Origin: Thiohalomonas denitrificans
GTDB taxonomy: Bacteria > Pseudomonadota > Gammaproteobacteria > Thiohalomonadales > Thiohalomonadaceae
Direction: 5' to 3'
Length of the DNA stretch: 64,000 nt
NCBI RefSeq assembly: GCF_900102855.1
Contig: NZ_FMWD01000006.1
Span: 124,001 to 188,000, forward strand
A program made the position numbers and the translations under genes. Below the pieces are notes generated by a model. It searched no databases. It worked only from the letters and a program-made list of their open reading frames with translations, and had not been told where the DNA came from. Positions 26,209 through 34,439 of this stretch are shown here, piece after piece (the stretch's first letter is position 1; the number at the start of each line of letters is the position of its first letter).

Positions 26209-26520
26209 CTAGTCGTCCTGAATGTCTCTCTCGGCATCCCACCCGGCCGCCCTGGCCTCGTCAAAAGCCTTCTGCTGGATGCTCATGAAACGTGCCCGGA
26301 GATCCGGCGGCAGGTTACCAACCCGAAATCCGTACTTTTCCCATTCGGCATCGACTTTTGCCCACAATCCCTCCAGGGCCTGTGCATTCCAACCTTCACA
26401 GGTCTCTTTTTCGGGAATCAGGCCGAATACCCAGGCATCCCGGATGATCTTGGCGGTATCGGTCATGCCACCGTTGAGGTCGTTGTGGATCCCAACGTAG
26501 CGTTTGTCAGCCCTATTCAT
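26209..26520 (-). CDS. Small helical acidic protein at the head of the cbbM-side cluster
   Basis: A 103-aa soluble protein, predicted mostly alpha-helical, rich in acidic and aromatic residues. Notable stretches are IIRDAWVFGLIPEKETCEGW, WAKVDAEWEKYGFRVGNLPP and FMSIQQKAFDEARAAGWDAE. No family was recognised. The ATG follows AGGTAGG; an internal start (MTDTAKII) is possible. It lies 53 bp upstream of paralog 2 on the same strand, so the two are probably co-transcribed. Its position suggests a link to form II RuBisCO or its regulation; nothing in the sequence shows the mechanism. Confidence 0.7.
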   Translation of the reverse strand: MNRADKRYVGIHNDLNGGMTDTAKIIRDAWVFGLIPEKETCEGWNAQALEGLWAKVDAEWEKYGFRVGNLPPDLRARFMSIQQKAFDEARAAGWDAERDIQDD

Positions 26521-27005
26521 CAGTACCTACCTCGCTTTAACCGCAAAGGGCGCGAAGGCCGCAAAGCAGTGCGTGTTTGTGCGTCTTGGCACTCTAGCAG
26601 CCTGTCGGACTTAACGCTGATCTACTCGGCTCGAGCATCCTGCTTCGCTCTAACGACTGCGTCCATGCAGTCGTATTCGCCTCAAAAGATCGAAAAATCT
26701 GTCCCAAACCGGCTTACCCTCGCTACGATCGGTTAAGTCCGACAGGCTGCTAGAGCTCAAGGTGCCCTCTGCTCGGTCAATCAACACCTAAAACCCGCTC
26801 GCAAGCGCCGCCCAGCCTTCGGGCGAATATTTCAAATGACGGCTTTGCCGTTTCGCCCACATGTGGGCTCCTACCGATCCGTAATCTCCCCCCACCGAAG
26901 ATCGAGAGTATCTGTTCGGTTTCCTTTGCGCTCTTTGCGTCTTCGCCTACAGGGATGTAGGTGAGGGGCGTGAGCAGGAGCGGAAGCTTTGCGGTTAATG
27001 CCGTT
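26521..27005. other. Intergenic region between the two RuBisCO operons, repeats only
   Basis: No gene is seen in this 485-bp stretch. A half GCAAAGGGCGCGAAGG-type repeat (26537-26572) and its complementary half (26920-26996, CTTTGCGCTCTTTGCGTCTT ... TTTGCGGTTAA) bracket a MITE-like element (26592-26755). This looks like one GCAAAG palindrome opened by insertions. A GACGGCTTTGCCGT hairpin lies near 26837. Confidence 0.6.
26592..26755. mobile_element. MITE-like element with perfect 24-bp terminal inverted repeats
   Basis: The 164-bp element is bounded by exact inverted copies (26592-26615 and 26732-26755) beginning CTCTAGCAGCCTGTCGGACT. It has no coding capacity. A decayed short copy lies at 15241-15301. 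No target-site duplication is clear. It is probably a non-autonomous derivative mobilised by a transposase encoded elsewhere. Confidence 0.8.
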
Positions 27006-29348
27006 CTACCGCGTGAGACTGGCGAACAGCGTCGGAAGCTTCTCCGGCAGCCGCTGCACGTGGTCGACGACAGTATAGTTGCTGGCCCCGAAGATTCTTT
27101 TCACATAACTGTCCGCATTGGGGTCGAGGGTCAGGCAGTAGCTGAGCACTCCCCGGGTGGCCAGCTCCTCGACCGCCTTGCGGGTATCCCAACGCAAGTG
27201 CTGCGGGTCGCGCTCGTCCACGTCCGACGGCTCACCGTCGGTCACCAGCAACAGCAGCTTGCGCTGCTCGGGCTGGCGCAGCAGGTGGCTGCCGGCGTGG
27301 CGCATGGCAGCGCCCATGCGAGTGGAGAGCCCCCCTTTCATGCCGGCCAGCCTCGCCTTCACGGTATCATCGAACGACTGGTTGAAGTCCTTGAAGCGGT
27401 AGTACTGAACATCATGGCGCCCGTCGGAGGCGAACCCGTGGATCGCAAAGGGGTCGCCGATGCCGTTGATGGCCGTCGCCAGCAGCGTTGCCGCCTCACG
27501 GGTCAGCTCCAGAACGGTCTTGTCGGCTCCTTCCACCGGGTCGTTGGTCGACTCGGAGAGGTCGAGCAGGACACTGACCGCCACATCCCGTTTTTTGATG
27601 ACATTGCGCATGGTGATGCGCGGATTCGGGTGCTCACCCATGCGGATGGCGATCATCGCGTCAACGGCGGCATTGATATCGATCTCATCGCCATCTTCCA
27701 TGTTGCGCACCCGCTGCACCCCCTCGGGCGCCAGCATGTCGATGATGCGCTTGATTTGATAGGCGATCGGTTTGTATTCCTTGAGGATATCGTCCACCAG
27801 TTCCGGGTCGCCCTTCGCCTGGCGTCTTTCGTAGACCGTCGCCCAGTCGGGACGGAACAGCTGGACCTGGTAGTCCCATTCCTTGTAGTGAAATGGATCG
27901 GAGATCGGCTCCTTGCCCCACATCTGGTTATAACTGAGCGTGGCTTCACCGGCATCCTCATAGGGGAAAAACTCGGTTTCGCAGATCCACACTTCCTGAG
28001 CATCATCGCCGGCCAATTCGCAATCGACCTCGTTGGCTATTTCGATGGCACTGACGTACTTGCGCACCTGGCGCTGGCTGGCCGGGATATACTCGACACC
28101 ATGCTGTGCCCAGTCGAACTCCTCGAACTCCCAGACGAAGCGGTTGTCATCGCGATACGGGATTCGAATGGACTCGAGGATACGCAGGCTCGGCACCTCG
28201 CGCCGCGCAGCAAATACGTTGAACAGCTCGAGTCCGAAGTGCCAGGAGAACCCGTTGTCGTGCTGATTCACCTCGATGTTGGTGTGAAAGCGGGTCGCCA
28301 ACTCGTTGAGCTGCTGATCTTCGCTGTGCACGGCGGGGTCCAGGAGCATCAAGGCAAAGTGCTCCAGTTTCTCCACACTGGGATGTTCGACTCTTCCGGC
28401 ATACTCGGTAGTCATCAAAGTACGCCAGAGCTTGCGCAGTCCCGGGAAATCCCTCATGGCCTGATATTCGACACGAGCGTCCTCGGCCAGCCCGATGAAG
28501 AACATCTGCGCCGGCGAAAGCTGTTCGGCCGATATCGCCGATGTGGTGTAGCTCACGTGCGCCGCCATATGGGCGGCCTGGGCTCGGTAGAGCTCTGCCC
28601 CGGTGACTTCACCGATACTGTCCACCGCGTCCGGCAGGTGCAGCACGAGGTGCTCCACGTAGGGCTTGAAGCCCTCATGATCGGCGGCGGCGGGGCGCAG
28701 GAAGAAATCCCTGCCCCACAAGGCACGGAGATAGAAGTTCAACTTGCGCTGGGTATCCACAAACAGGGTCCCGCGACGCTCCTTTTGCAGAACCTTCCGG
28801 CTATCCGGACTCTCCAGCGAAAAGTACTTCACCAGGTTGTCGAAATCACGCCGATAGGCCTCGGCCCCGAAATTGGCCCAGCGTTTGAGACCCGACAGGG
28901 TGAGCTTGGTGAGCAGCTCGTCGATGTGACGCAGCATCGGCCGCAGCCCCCGCGCCGCACGTGCGGAGAGCTGATGGATCAGCTGCAGGTAGCCGCGTAG
29001 CAGCTCCGGGTCTCCCAGGCGGCGGGCGGCCGTCGGCAGGCTGGCGAACAGCAGGGTGATCACTTCACCGGAGGTCATCGACGAGAGCTTCAAGGCCGCA
29101 TTCACGCAGTCGCGAATAACGTCTTCGCCACACTCCTTGACCACCAGCGGCATCTCCTGAAGATAAGTCACCACCAGGTCGGTTCCGCGCCCGAGCTCAC
29201 AGAGTGCTTTGGCCCCTTCCAGGTAAGCCTGCAGGCCGACCGGGGACATCACCCGCGAGGCCTCATGAAAGCTGCCTGCCAGGGTATCACGCACCTCGGG
29301 CGACGCCTTGCTCAGGCACTGGGTATATTCTTCGAGATCGATGCTCAT
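27006..29348 (-). CDS. cbbO1: RuBisCO activase subunit CbbO (form I operon)
   Basis: A 780-aa protein paralogous to CbbO2: a helical N-terminal region, an acidic middle, then a von Willebrand A domain with MIDAS residues in LLDLSESTND, with RMGAAMRHAG and LVTDGEPSDVDERDP downstream. It pairs with CbbQ1 to reactivate form I RuBisCO. Closely matching blocks to CbbO2 (RERRGTLFVD / KERRGTLFVD, EDARVEYLLMQQFPGLRR / EDARVEYQAMRDFPGLRK) show duplication of the whole QO cassette. The 194-bp gap to cbbQ1 holds only a short GCAAAGGCGCAGAG fragment. It is the last gene of cbbLSQO. Confidence 0.93.
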   Translation of the reverse strand: MSIDLEEYTQCLSKASPEVRDTLAGSFHEASRVMSPVGLQAYLEGAKALCELGRGTDLVVTYLQEMPLVVKECGEDVIRDCVNAALKLSSMTSGEVITLLFASLPTAARRLGDPELLRGYLQLIHQLSARAARGLRPMLRHIDELLTKLTLSGLKRWANFGAEAYRRDFDNLVKYFSLESPDSRKVLQKERRGTLFVDTQRKLNFYLRALWGRDFFLRPAAADHEGFKPYVEHLVLHLPDAVDSIGEVTGAELYRAQAAHMAAHVSYTTSAISAEQLSPAQMFFIGLAEDARVEYQAMRDFPGLRKLWRTLMTTEYAGRVEHPSVEKLEHFALMLLDPAVHSEDQQLNELATRFHTNIEVNQHDNGFSWHFGLELFNVFAARREVPSLRILESIRIPYRDDNRFVWEFEEFDWAQHGVEYIPASQRQVRKYVSAIEIANEVDCELAGDDAQEVWICETEFFPYEDAGEATLSYNQMWGKEPISDPFHYKEWDYQVQLFRPDWATVYERRQAKGDPELVDDILKEYKPIAYQIKRIIDMLAPEGVQRVRNMEDGDEIDINAAVDAMIAIRMGEHPNPRITMRNVIKKRDVAVSVLLDLSESTNDPVEGADKTVLELTREAATLLATAINGIGDPFAIHGFASDGRHDVQYYRFKDFNQSFDDTVKARLAGMKGGLSTRMGAAMRHAGSHLLRQPEQRKLLLLVTDGEPSDVDERDPQHLRWDTRKAVEELATRGVLSYCLTLDPNADSYVKRIFGASNYTVVDHVQRLPEKLPTLFASLTR

Positions 29349-29542
29349 CGGTCACCTATTTCATTTTGCACCGCAAAGGCGCAGAGCTCGCAGGGGATGG
29401 ACTCATGGCTCGGATGAGTCGGCCCCCGGTCGGAACAGGAACAGGGGGCGCCCCTCGCTGCAATTCCCCGATATCGAATCGCCCTGGGGCAGACCTACCC
29501 TTGTTCAGATATCTGTACAGACGTCCACCTGTCCGCAAACTC

Positions 29543-30355
29543 TCAGCTGACGAAGAAAGTCTCGACGGCGGCCTCCAGTGTCTCGCGCATGTCGGGGTCG
29601 TCGGTCAATGGCGTGACCATGGTCATCTGGCAGGCATAGGCCGGGTCGACGCCTTCGTTGATCAGCTCCCCCGCGTAAACCAGAAGACGCGTAGAGATCC
29701 CTTCGTCGAGACCGTGTCCCTTGAGGTTACGGGCCCGGTGGGCGATCTGGACCAGTTTCGAAGCGATCTCGCTGTCGACGCCGGTCTCCCGGGCAACAAT
29801 TTCGCTCTCGAGTTCCGCTTCCGGATAGTCGAAATTCAGCGCCCCAAAGCGTTGTTTGGTCGACTCTTTCAGATCCTTCATCAGGCTCTGGTAACCGGGG
29901 TTGTAGGAGATCACCAACTGGAAATCGGGATGGGCATGCACCAGCTCCCCCTTCTTGTCCAGGGGCAGCGTCCGGCGATGATCGGTGAGCGGGTGAATCA
30001 CCACCGTGGTGTCCTGGCGGGCCTCCACGACCTCATCGAGATAGCAGATGGCACCGATTCGGGCAGCCGTGGTCAGCGGACCGTCCTGCCATTTGGTGCC
30101 GTCCTTGTCGAGCAGGAAACGACCGACCAGGTCCGAGGCGGTCATGTCCTCATTACAGGCAACCGTAATCAGGGGACGGCCCAATTTCCATGCCATGTAT
30201 TCGACGAATCGGGATTTACCGCAACCGGTCGGTCCCTTGAGCATCATCGGCATGCGGCGTGCGTAGGCCGCATCGTAGAGTTCCACTTCTCTGCCGACCG
30301 CCCGATAGTACGGCTCTTGACTGATCTTGTATTGCTCGTTGCTGATATCGGTCAT
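29543..30355 (-). CDS. cbbQ1: RuBisCO activase AAA+ ATPase CbbQ (form I operon)
   Basis: A 270-aa MoxR-type AAA+ protein with Walker [11 protein letters not shown], Walker B-like [10 protein letters not shown] and the same [17 protein letters not shown] block as CbbQ2. It is the motor subunit for CbbO1. Placement directly after cbbS identifies the form IA(q) (non-carboxysomal) operon type cbbL-S-Q-O; no carboxysome shell gene is present. The start at MTDISNEQY is the first ATG, with an acceptable leader. Confidence 0.95.
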   Translation of the reverse strand: MTDISNEQYKISQEPYYRAVGREVELYDAAYARRMPMMLKGPTGCGKSRFVEYMAWKLGRPLITVACNEDMTASDLVGRFLLDKDGTKWQDGPLTTAARIGAICYLDEVVEARQDTTVVIHPLTDHRRTLPLDKKGELVHAHPDFQLVISYNPGYQSLMKDLKESTKQRFGALNFDYPEAELESEIVARETGVDSEIASKLVQIAHRARNLKGHGLDEGISTRLLVYAGELINEGVDPAYACQMTMVTPLTDDPDMRETLEAAVETFFVS

Positions 30356-30451
30356 GGGTAGTCACCTGGTTTTCGGTCAACCATTCAAATTCGGTTGGAA
30401 GATGCCCCCAGCCTCCGTGGCCGGGAGCACCCTTGTTCTACGTCTGCCCGG

Positions 30452-30808
30452 CTATACGGCGATTCCGCGATAGATAACCATCTCCGTACCCTTGGACTGG
30501 GCGAAATTGTCGTAGCCCACCAGACGCACGTGATTGTTCGGGTGAGCCTTGTGACACGCCTCGGCCTCGGCCAGGATGGTGTCGACGTCGGTCTCGCCGA
30601 ACAGCGGCAGTTTCCACATGTACCAGTAATGATCGAAGGCATTCTCCGGCTCGGTGTGCTCCACTGCCGGGTTCCAGCCCTTGCTGACGATGTACTCCAC
30701 CTGCTTGCGGACCTGTTCCGAGGTCATCTCCGGCAGGTAAGAGAAAGTCTCGAACTTCCGGCTCGACGGGTCGCTCAGGCTCGAGGTGTAATCCTGCATT
30801 GCGCTCAT
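30452..30808 (-). CDS. cbbS: RuBisCO form I small subunit CbbS
   Basis: A 118-aa small subunit with family stretches [37 protein letters not shown] and [16 protein letters not shown]. It assembles with CbbL as L8S8. The ATG (MSAMQDY) is preceded by GGAG at nine bases; a TTG five codons upstream would add residues not typical of the family. A palindromic TAGCTAGT-family hairpin lies between cbbL and cbbS and may change the ratio of the two messages. Confidence 0.96.
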   Translation of the reverse strand: MSAMQDYTSSLSDPSSRKFETFSYLPEMTSEQVRKQVEYIVSKGWNPAVEHTEPENAFDHYWYMWKLPLFGETDVDTILAEAEACHKAHPNNHVRLVGYDNFAQSKGTEMVIYRGIAV

Positions 30809-30880
30809 GATATTGGGCTCCAAATAGTTGGCTTCGAATAGCTCTGTCGTAATCGTTCGGTGCGCTGCCCTCAGCAGGCA

Positions 30881-30950
30881 AGTAGCTAGTGGCGAGTTGC
30901 GAGTAGCTAGGAAAAAAGGACCTAGCCACTCGCTACTAGCTACTCACCAC
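30881..30950. repeat. TAGCTAGT/CGAGTTGCGAG palindrome, copy C1, after the cbbL stop
   Basis: The arms AGTAGCTAGTGGCGAGTTGC and CCACTCGCTACTAGCTACT pair imperfectly around GAAAAAAGG. It begins three bases after the cbbL stop in the transcribed direction. The same family follows the stops of gap, metK and ahcY. Confidence 0.75.
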
Positions 30951-30953
30951 TGA

Positions 30954-32372
30954 TCAACGGTGGGCGGCGTCGATCTTGTCGACGGTGTCGAACTCGAACT
31001 TGATCTCTTTCCAGGTCTCCATCGCCATGTTCAGCTCGGGGCTGTGCTTGGCGGCGGCGGTGAGGATCTCCTTGCCCTCCTTCTCCAGTTCGCGGCCTTC
31101 GTTGCGGGCCTGCACACAGGCTTCGACGGCGACGCGGTTGGCAGCGGCGCCGGCGGCGTTGCCCCACGGGTGGCCCAGGGTGCCGCCACCGAACTGCAGC
31201 ACGGAGTCATCACCAAAGATGGAGACCAGTGCCGGCATGTGCCAGACGTGGATGCCGCCGGACGCAACCGGAATCACACCGGGCATGTGTGCCCAGTCCT
31301 GGTCGAAGAAGATACCGCGGCTGCGGTCCTCTTTGATGTAGGAGTCACGCATCAGGTCGATCCAGCCCAGGGTGGCCTCGCGATCGCCCTCAAGCTTGCC
31401 GACCACGGTGCCGGAGTGCAGGTGATCACCGCCGGAGAGACGCAGCATCTTGGTCAGCACGCGGAAGTGGATACCGTGGCGCGGGTTGCGATCGAGCACG
31501 GCGTGCATGGCGCGATGGATGTGCAGCAGGATCCCGTTATCGCGGCACCAGTTGGCCAAACCCGTATTGGCGGTGAAACCGCCGGTCAGGTAGTCGTGCA
31601 TGATGATCGGCATGCCCAGTTCCTTGGCAAACTCGGCGCGCTTGTACATCTCTTCCGGGGTCGGGGCGGTGACGTTCAGGTAGTGACCCTTGCGCTCGCC
31701 GGTTTCGGCCTCGGCCTTGTGAATCGCCTCGGCGACGAATTCGAAACGCTGGCGCCAGCGCATGAACGGCTGCGAATTGACGTTCTCGTCGTCCTTGGTG
31801 AAATCCAGACCACCGCGCAGACCCTCGTAACAGGCACGGCCATAATTCTTGGCCGACAGTCCCAGCTTCGGCTTGATGGTGCAGCCGAGCATCGGACGAC
31901 CGTACTTGTTCATCTTGTCACGCTCGACCTGAATACCGTGGGGAGGACCACCGCAGGTGACGACGAAAGCGACCGGTACACGGATGTCCTCCAGGCGCAG
32001 CGAGCGAACCGCCTTGAAGCCGAACACGTTGCCCACCAGAGAGGTCAGGACGTTGACCACCGAACCCTCTTCGAACAGATCCAGCGGGTAGGCGATGAAG
32101 GCGTAGAAGGCCTCGTCGTCGCCGGGTACATCTTCGATGGCGTAGGCACGGCCCTTGTAGTAGTCCAGGTCGGTCAGCAAATCGGTCCAGACCGTAGTCC
32201 AGGTGCCGGTGGACGACTCGGCTGCAACCGCCGCAGCCGCTTCTTCACGGGGCACGCCCGCCTGGGCCACCACTTTGAAACAGGCCAGGAAATCAGTGTC
32301 CTTCGGCGTGTATTCGGGCATCCAGTATGTTTCGCGGTACTCTTTTACGCCCGCGCTGTAGCTCTTGGCCAT
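30954..32372 (-). CDS. cbbL: RuBisCO form I large subunit CbbL
   Basis: A 472-aa protein typical of proteobacterial form IA. The carbamylated lysine is in [17 protein letters not shown]. Loop 6 has [12 protein letters not shown] and the active-site [13 protein letters not shown] is present. It catalyses carboxylation of ribulose-1,5-bisphosphate as an L8S8 enzyme. A strong AGGAG precedes the ATG. Downstream are a hairpin repeat, cbbS, cbbQ1 and cbbO1. Upstream, a terminator isolates it from paralog 3, so its promoter must lie in the AT-rich 32373-32538 region. Confidence 0.98.
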   Translation of the reverse strand: MAKSYSAGVKEYRETYWMPEYTPKDTDFLACFKVVAQAGVPREEAAAAVAAESSTGTWTTVWTDLLTDLDYYKGRAYAIEDVPGDDEAFYAFIAYPLDLFEEGSVVNVLTSLVGNVFGFKAVRSLRLEDIRVPVAFVVTCGGPPHGIQVERDKMNKYGRPMLGCTIKPKLGLSAKNYGRACYEGLRGGLDFTKDDENVNSQPFMRWRQRFEFVAEAIHKAEAETGERKGHYLNVTAPTPEEMYKRAEFAKELGMPIIMHDYLTGGFTANTGLANWCRDNGILLHIHRAMHAVLDRNPRHGIHFRVLTKMLRLSGGDHLHSGTVVGKLEGDREATLGWIDLMRDSYIKEDRSRGIFFDQDWAHMPGVIPVASGGIHVWHMPALVSIFGDDSVLQFGGGTLGHPWGNAAGAAANRVAVEACVQARNEGRELEKEGKEILTAAAKHSPELNMAMETWKEIKFEFDTVDKIDAAHR

Positions 32373-32480
32373 GTTTTTGTCTCCTCACAGGGATTGGTTT
32401 AGGTTCGGTAGGGGCTGCGCCATGCCCCGTGTTGGTTAATCTAGCCGACCCAGCTATAAATACCACTCAGTAATTTTGAT

Positions 32481-32498
32481 TAAATCCATAAGGATTTA
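32481..32498. promoter_or_regulatory. Perfect dyad upstream of cbbL, candidate CbbR operator
   Basis: TAAATCCATAAGGATTTA has perfect arms TAAATCC and GGATTTA with a 4-bp spacer, in strongly AT-rich DNA about 110 bp before cbbL. It shares ATAAGG with the dyad before cbbM. Proximity to cbbR supports, but does not prove, CbbR binding. Confidence 0.55.
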
Positions 32499-32538
32499 TA
32501 ATATGTTGTTAAAGCATAAGCTATATATTATCGAACGT

Positions 32539-32564
32539 AAAAAAACCCGGGCTTTTTCCGGGTT
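32539..32564 (-). terminator. Intrinsic terminator after DAW-LAWT paralog 3
   Basis: The stem AACCCGG / CCGGGTT with a 7-nt loop is followed on the minus strand by a seven-base U-tract (A7 at 32539-32545 on plus). It lies about 20 bp after the paralog 3 stop and separates that gene from cbbL transcription. Confidence 0.88.
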
Positions 32565-32582
32565 GATATTTCGACCGCCCGT

Positions 32583-32993
32583 TTACGGGCGATGAATGCC
32601 GGGAAATGCAACGATGCGACCTTTGACGCCCCTTTGGGCCCGGCGCATCCGGGCGTTCAGAATCTTTACGGAGTCATCCAGCACGGTACGTATCACCACG
32701 TTGGCATAAGGGTGATAATAAAGAAGTTGGCAGGACACCGGATCATCCAGACCACCACGAGTCCCCGGGCGAAAATCGGTCCAGGCGAGGATCGGCAGGT
32801 TATTCAGGTTGCGATCCGCGCAAATCCACGCATCGTCTTCTATATAGACCTGAAAGCCCCGCATCCCGGGTAACATCAGGTGGAGTGGGTGCCCCAGTTT
32901 TTTCAGTGCGATCTGAACGCGGTTGTAGTGACCAGCGGTAATCCGCGTCGGTATCGACTTCAGAACTGGTGCATCGGGCAGTTTCGAGCGCAT
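32583..32993 (-). CDS. RuBisCO-linked small protein, DAW-LAWT family, paralog 3
   Basis: A 136-aa paralog. The core is EDDAWICADRNLNNLPILAW then TDF, followed by DDPVSCQLLYYHPYANVVIR and the tail GRIVAFPG shared with paralog 1. The ATG chosen (MRSKLPDAPVL) follows GGGAG and gives the same length as the other two; a longer TTG-started frame adds 25 residues. It stands between cbbL and divergent cbbR and has its own terminator, so it is a separate transcription unit rather than part of cbbLSQO. This argues for independent regulation. Function is unknown. Confidence 0.77.
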   Translation of the reverse strand: MRSKLPDAPVLKSIPTRITAGHYNRVQIALKKLGHPLHLMLPGMRGFQVYIEDDAWICADRNLNNLPILAWTDFRPGTRGGLDDPVSCQLLYYHPYANVVIRTVLDDSVKILNARMRRAQRGVKGRIVAFPGIHRP

Positions 32994-33140
32994 GGCCAGG
33001 CTCCCGTCCTTGGAGGGTTCTGACGATTCCCTTCGTCTGCGAGAGAGTCGATAAGTCAAGGTAATCAATAGCCGGTCGATCTCCGGCTGACAACTGCGTC
33101 AAATACCGACAACATCCTGCGATTTCGATAAGATTTCCTC

Positions 33141-33146
33141 TATAAT
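33141..33146 (+). promoter_or_regulatory. Candidate -10 element of cbbR
   Basis: A consensus TATAAT lies 36 bp before the cbbR ATG. The -35 region is poor, as is common for autoregulated LysR genes. The DNA around it is AT-rich and shared with the divergent paralog 3 promoter. Confidence 0.45.
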
Positions 33147-33182
33147 CCAGTATCTAAATAATCAGGCAATACTTATATTGGT

Positions 33183-34148
33183 ATGAACATTACACTCCGA
33201 CAGCTCAAGGTTTTCGCCGCTGTTGCCCGTAATCTTAGCTTCACCCGGGCAGCCGAGGAGCTGTGTCTGACCCAGCCGGCGGTTTCAATGCAGGTCAAGC
33301 AGCTGGAAACGCAGCTGGAGGTGGCACTCTTCGAACAGCTTGGCAAAAAGATCTATCTGACCGAGGCCGGCCAGGAGGTCTATCAATACAGCCGCCTTAT
33401 TACGCAGCAACTCGACGAACTGCAGACCGTCCTGCAGAACCTCAGGGGCGTGGGGCACGGGCGCCTGCGAATAGCGGTCGCCAGTACCGCAAACTATTTT
33501 GTTCCGACCCTGCTTGGGACGTTCTGTCGTCGTTTCCCGGATGTTACCGTGAGCCTGGATGTAACCAATCGGGAGGAGCTGCTGACGCAACTGGCGGACA
33601 ATGAGGTCGACCTGGTGATCATGGGCCAGCCCCCGGCCGAGATGGATCTGGAGGCCTCGGCGATCATGGAAAATCCCCTGGTGATTGTCGCTCCCCCCGA
33701 CCACCCTCTGGCCCAACAGCAGCGGATCCCGCTGGCACGACTCGAGAAGGAGATCTTCCTGGTGCGTGAGCCGGGTTCGGGGACGCGCATCGCCATGGAG
33801 CGCTTCTTCAACGAATACAACGTCCGCATCGCAACCGGCATGGAGGTCGGCAGCAACGAGGCGATCAAACAGAGTGTGCAGGCGGGCCTGGGCCTCGGAC
33901 TACTGTCAAGGGATACCGTCCAGATGGAGCTGGAACTCGATCGGCTGGTGATTCTGGATGTCCAGGAATTCCCGATCCTGCGTCACTGGTACGTGGTCTA
34001 CCGGCGCGGCAAACGGCTCTCTTCCGTATCCGAATCCTTCAAGACCTTCCTGCTGACCGAGGCAGCGCACCTGCTCGGCCGACAGCGTAGCGATGTGGAA
34101 TTCCCGCCGGCGAATACCAGGCAGTCTCGCGCACGGCGCCGCGCCTGA
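33183..34148 (+). CDS. cbbR: LysR-type regulator CbbR
   Basis: A 321-aa LysR-family protein. The N-terminal winged helix-turn-helix (LRQLKVFAAVARNLSFTRAA, LTQPAVSMQVKQLE) is followed by a periplasmic-binding-like effector domain. CbbR regulators sense Calvin-cycle metabolites and activate cbb operons. It is divergent from paralog 3 and cbbLSQO, the classic position. It is the only regulator seen in the carbon-fixation island, so it may serve both RuBisCO operons. The C-terminus is basic (ARRRA). Confidence 0.93.
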   Translation: MNITLRQLKVFAAVARNLSFTRAAEELCLTQPAVSMQVKQLETQLEVALFEQLGKKIYLTEAGQEVYQYSRLITQQLDELQTVLQNLRGVGHGRLRIAVASTANYFVPTLLGTFCRRFPDVTVSLDVTNREELLTQLADNEVDLVIMGQPPAEMDLEASAIMENPLVIVAPPDHPLAQQQRIPLARLEKEIFLVREPGSGTRIAMERFFNEYNVRIATGMEVGSNEAIKQSVQAGLGLGLLSRDTVQMELELDRLVILDVQEFPILRHWYVVYRRGKRLSSVSESFKTFLLTEAAHLLGRQRSDVEFPPANTRQSRARRRA

Positions 34149-34156
34149 GAGCAACT

Positions 34157-34374
34157 AACCACGGGGGCACGTTTCTTTCTGGTTTTTAGCCACAGAGGAC
34201 ACAGAGAGCACAGAGGAATGAGTTTTATGGTGAAGAGTACCGGTGGGGCATTGCGTGCTTCCCGACTGGTATACCGGTATTGGACAAGGTCCATTGTTTT
34301 CTCTGCGTTCGCAACGTTCTCTGTGGTTTTATTTACCCCGTGATCCCCGTGATCCCCGTGCCCCCCGTGGTTAA
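34157..34374. repeat. Composite CACGGGG and ACAGAGGACACAGAG palindrome, copy A4
   Basis: The outer arms TAACCACGGGGGCAC and GTGCCCCCCGTGGTTA enclose a second dyad, GCCACAGAGGACACAGAG and CTCTGTGGTT. The 5 prime flank of copA carries a single half of the inner family. It fills the convergent gap between cbbR and fba. Confidence 0.7.
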
Positions 34375-34393
34375 CACCTCGAGGCGAAACGAA

Positions 34394-34417
34394 AAAGGGC
34401 GGCCGAAGCCGCCCTTT
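34394..34417 (-). terminator. Intrinsic terminator after fba
   Basis: A 10-bp perfect stem AAAGGGCGGC / GCCGCCCTTT with loop CGAA is followed by a short T-run on the minus strand. It marks the end of the tkt-gap-pgk-pyk-fba series. Confidence 0.85.
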
Positions 34418-34439
34418 CCCTTCCGATTGAAAAACCGGA

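Noticed and set aside
26961-29000. 679-codon plus-strand frame opposite cbbO1
   Set aside because: It overlaps a fully supported cbbO on the other strand and lacks a ribosome site and motifs.
30960-32402. 480-codon plus-strand frame opposite cbbL
   Set aside because: Antisense to RuBisCO; the same artefact.
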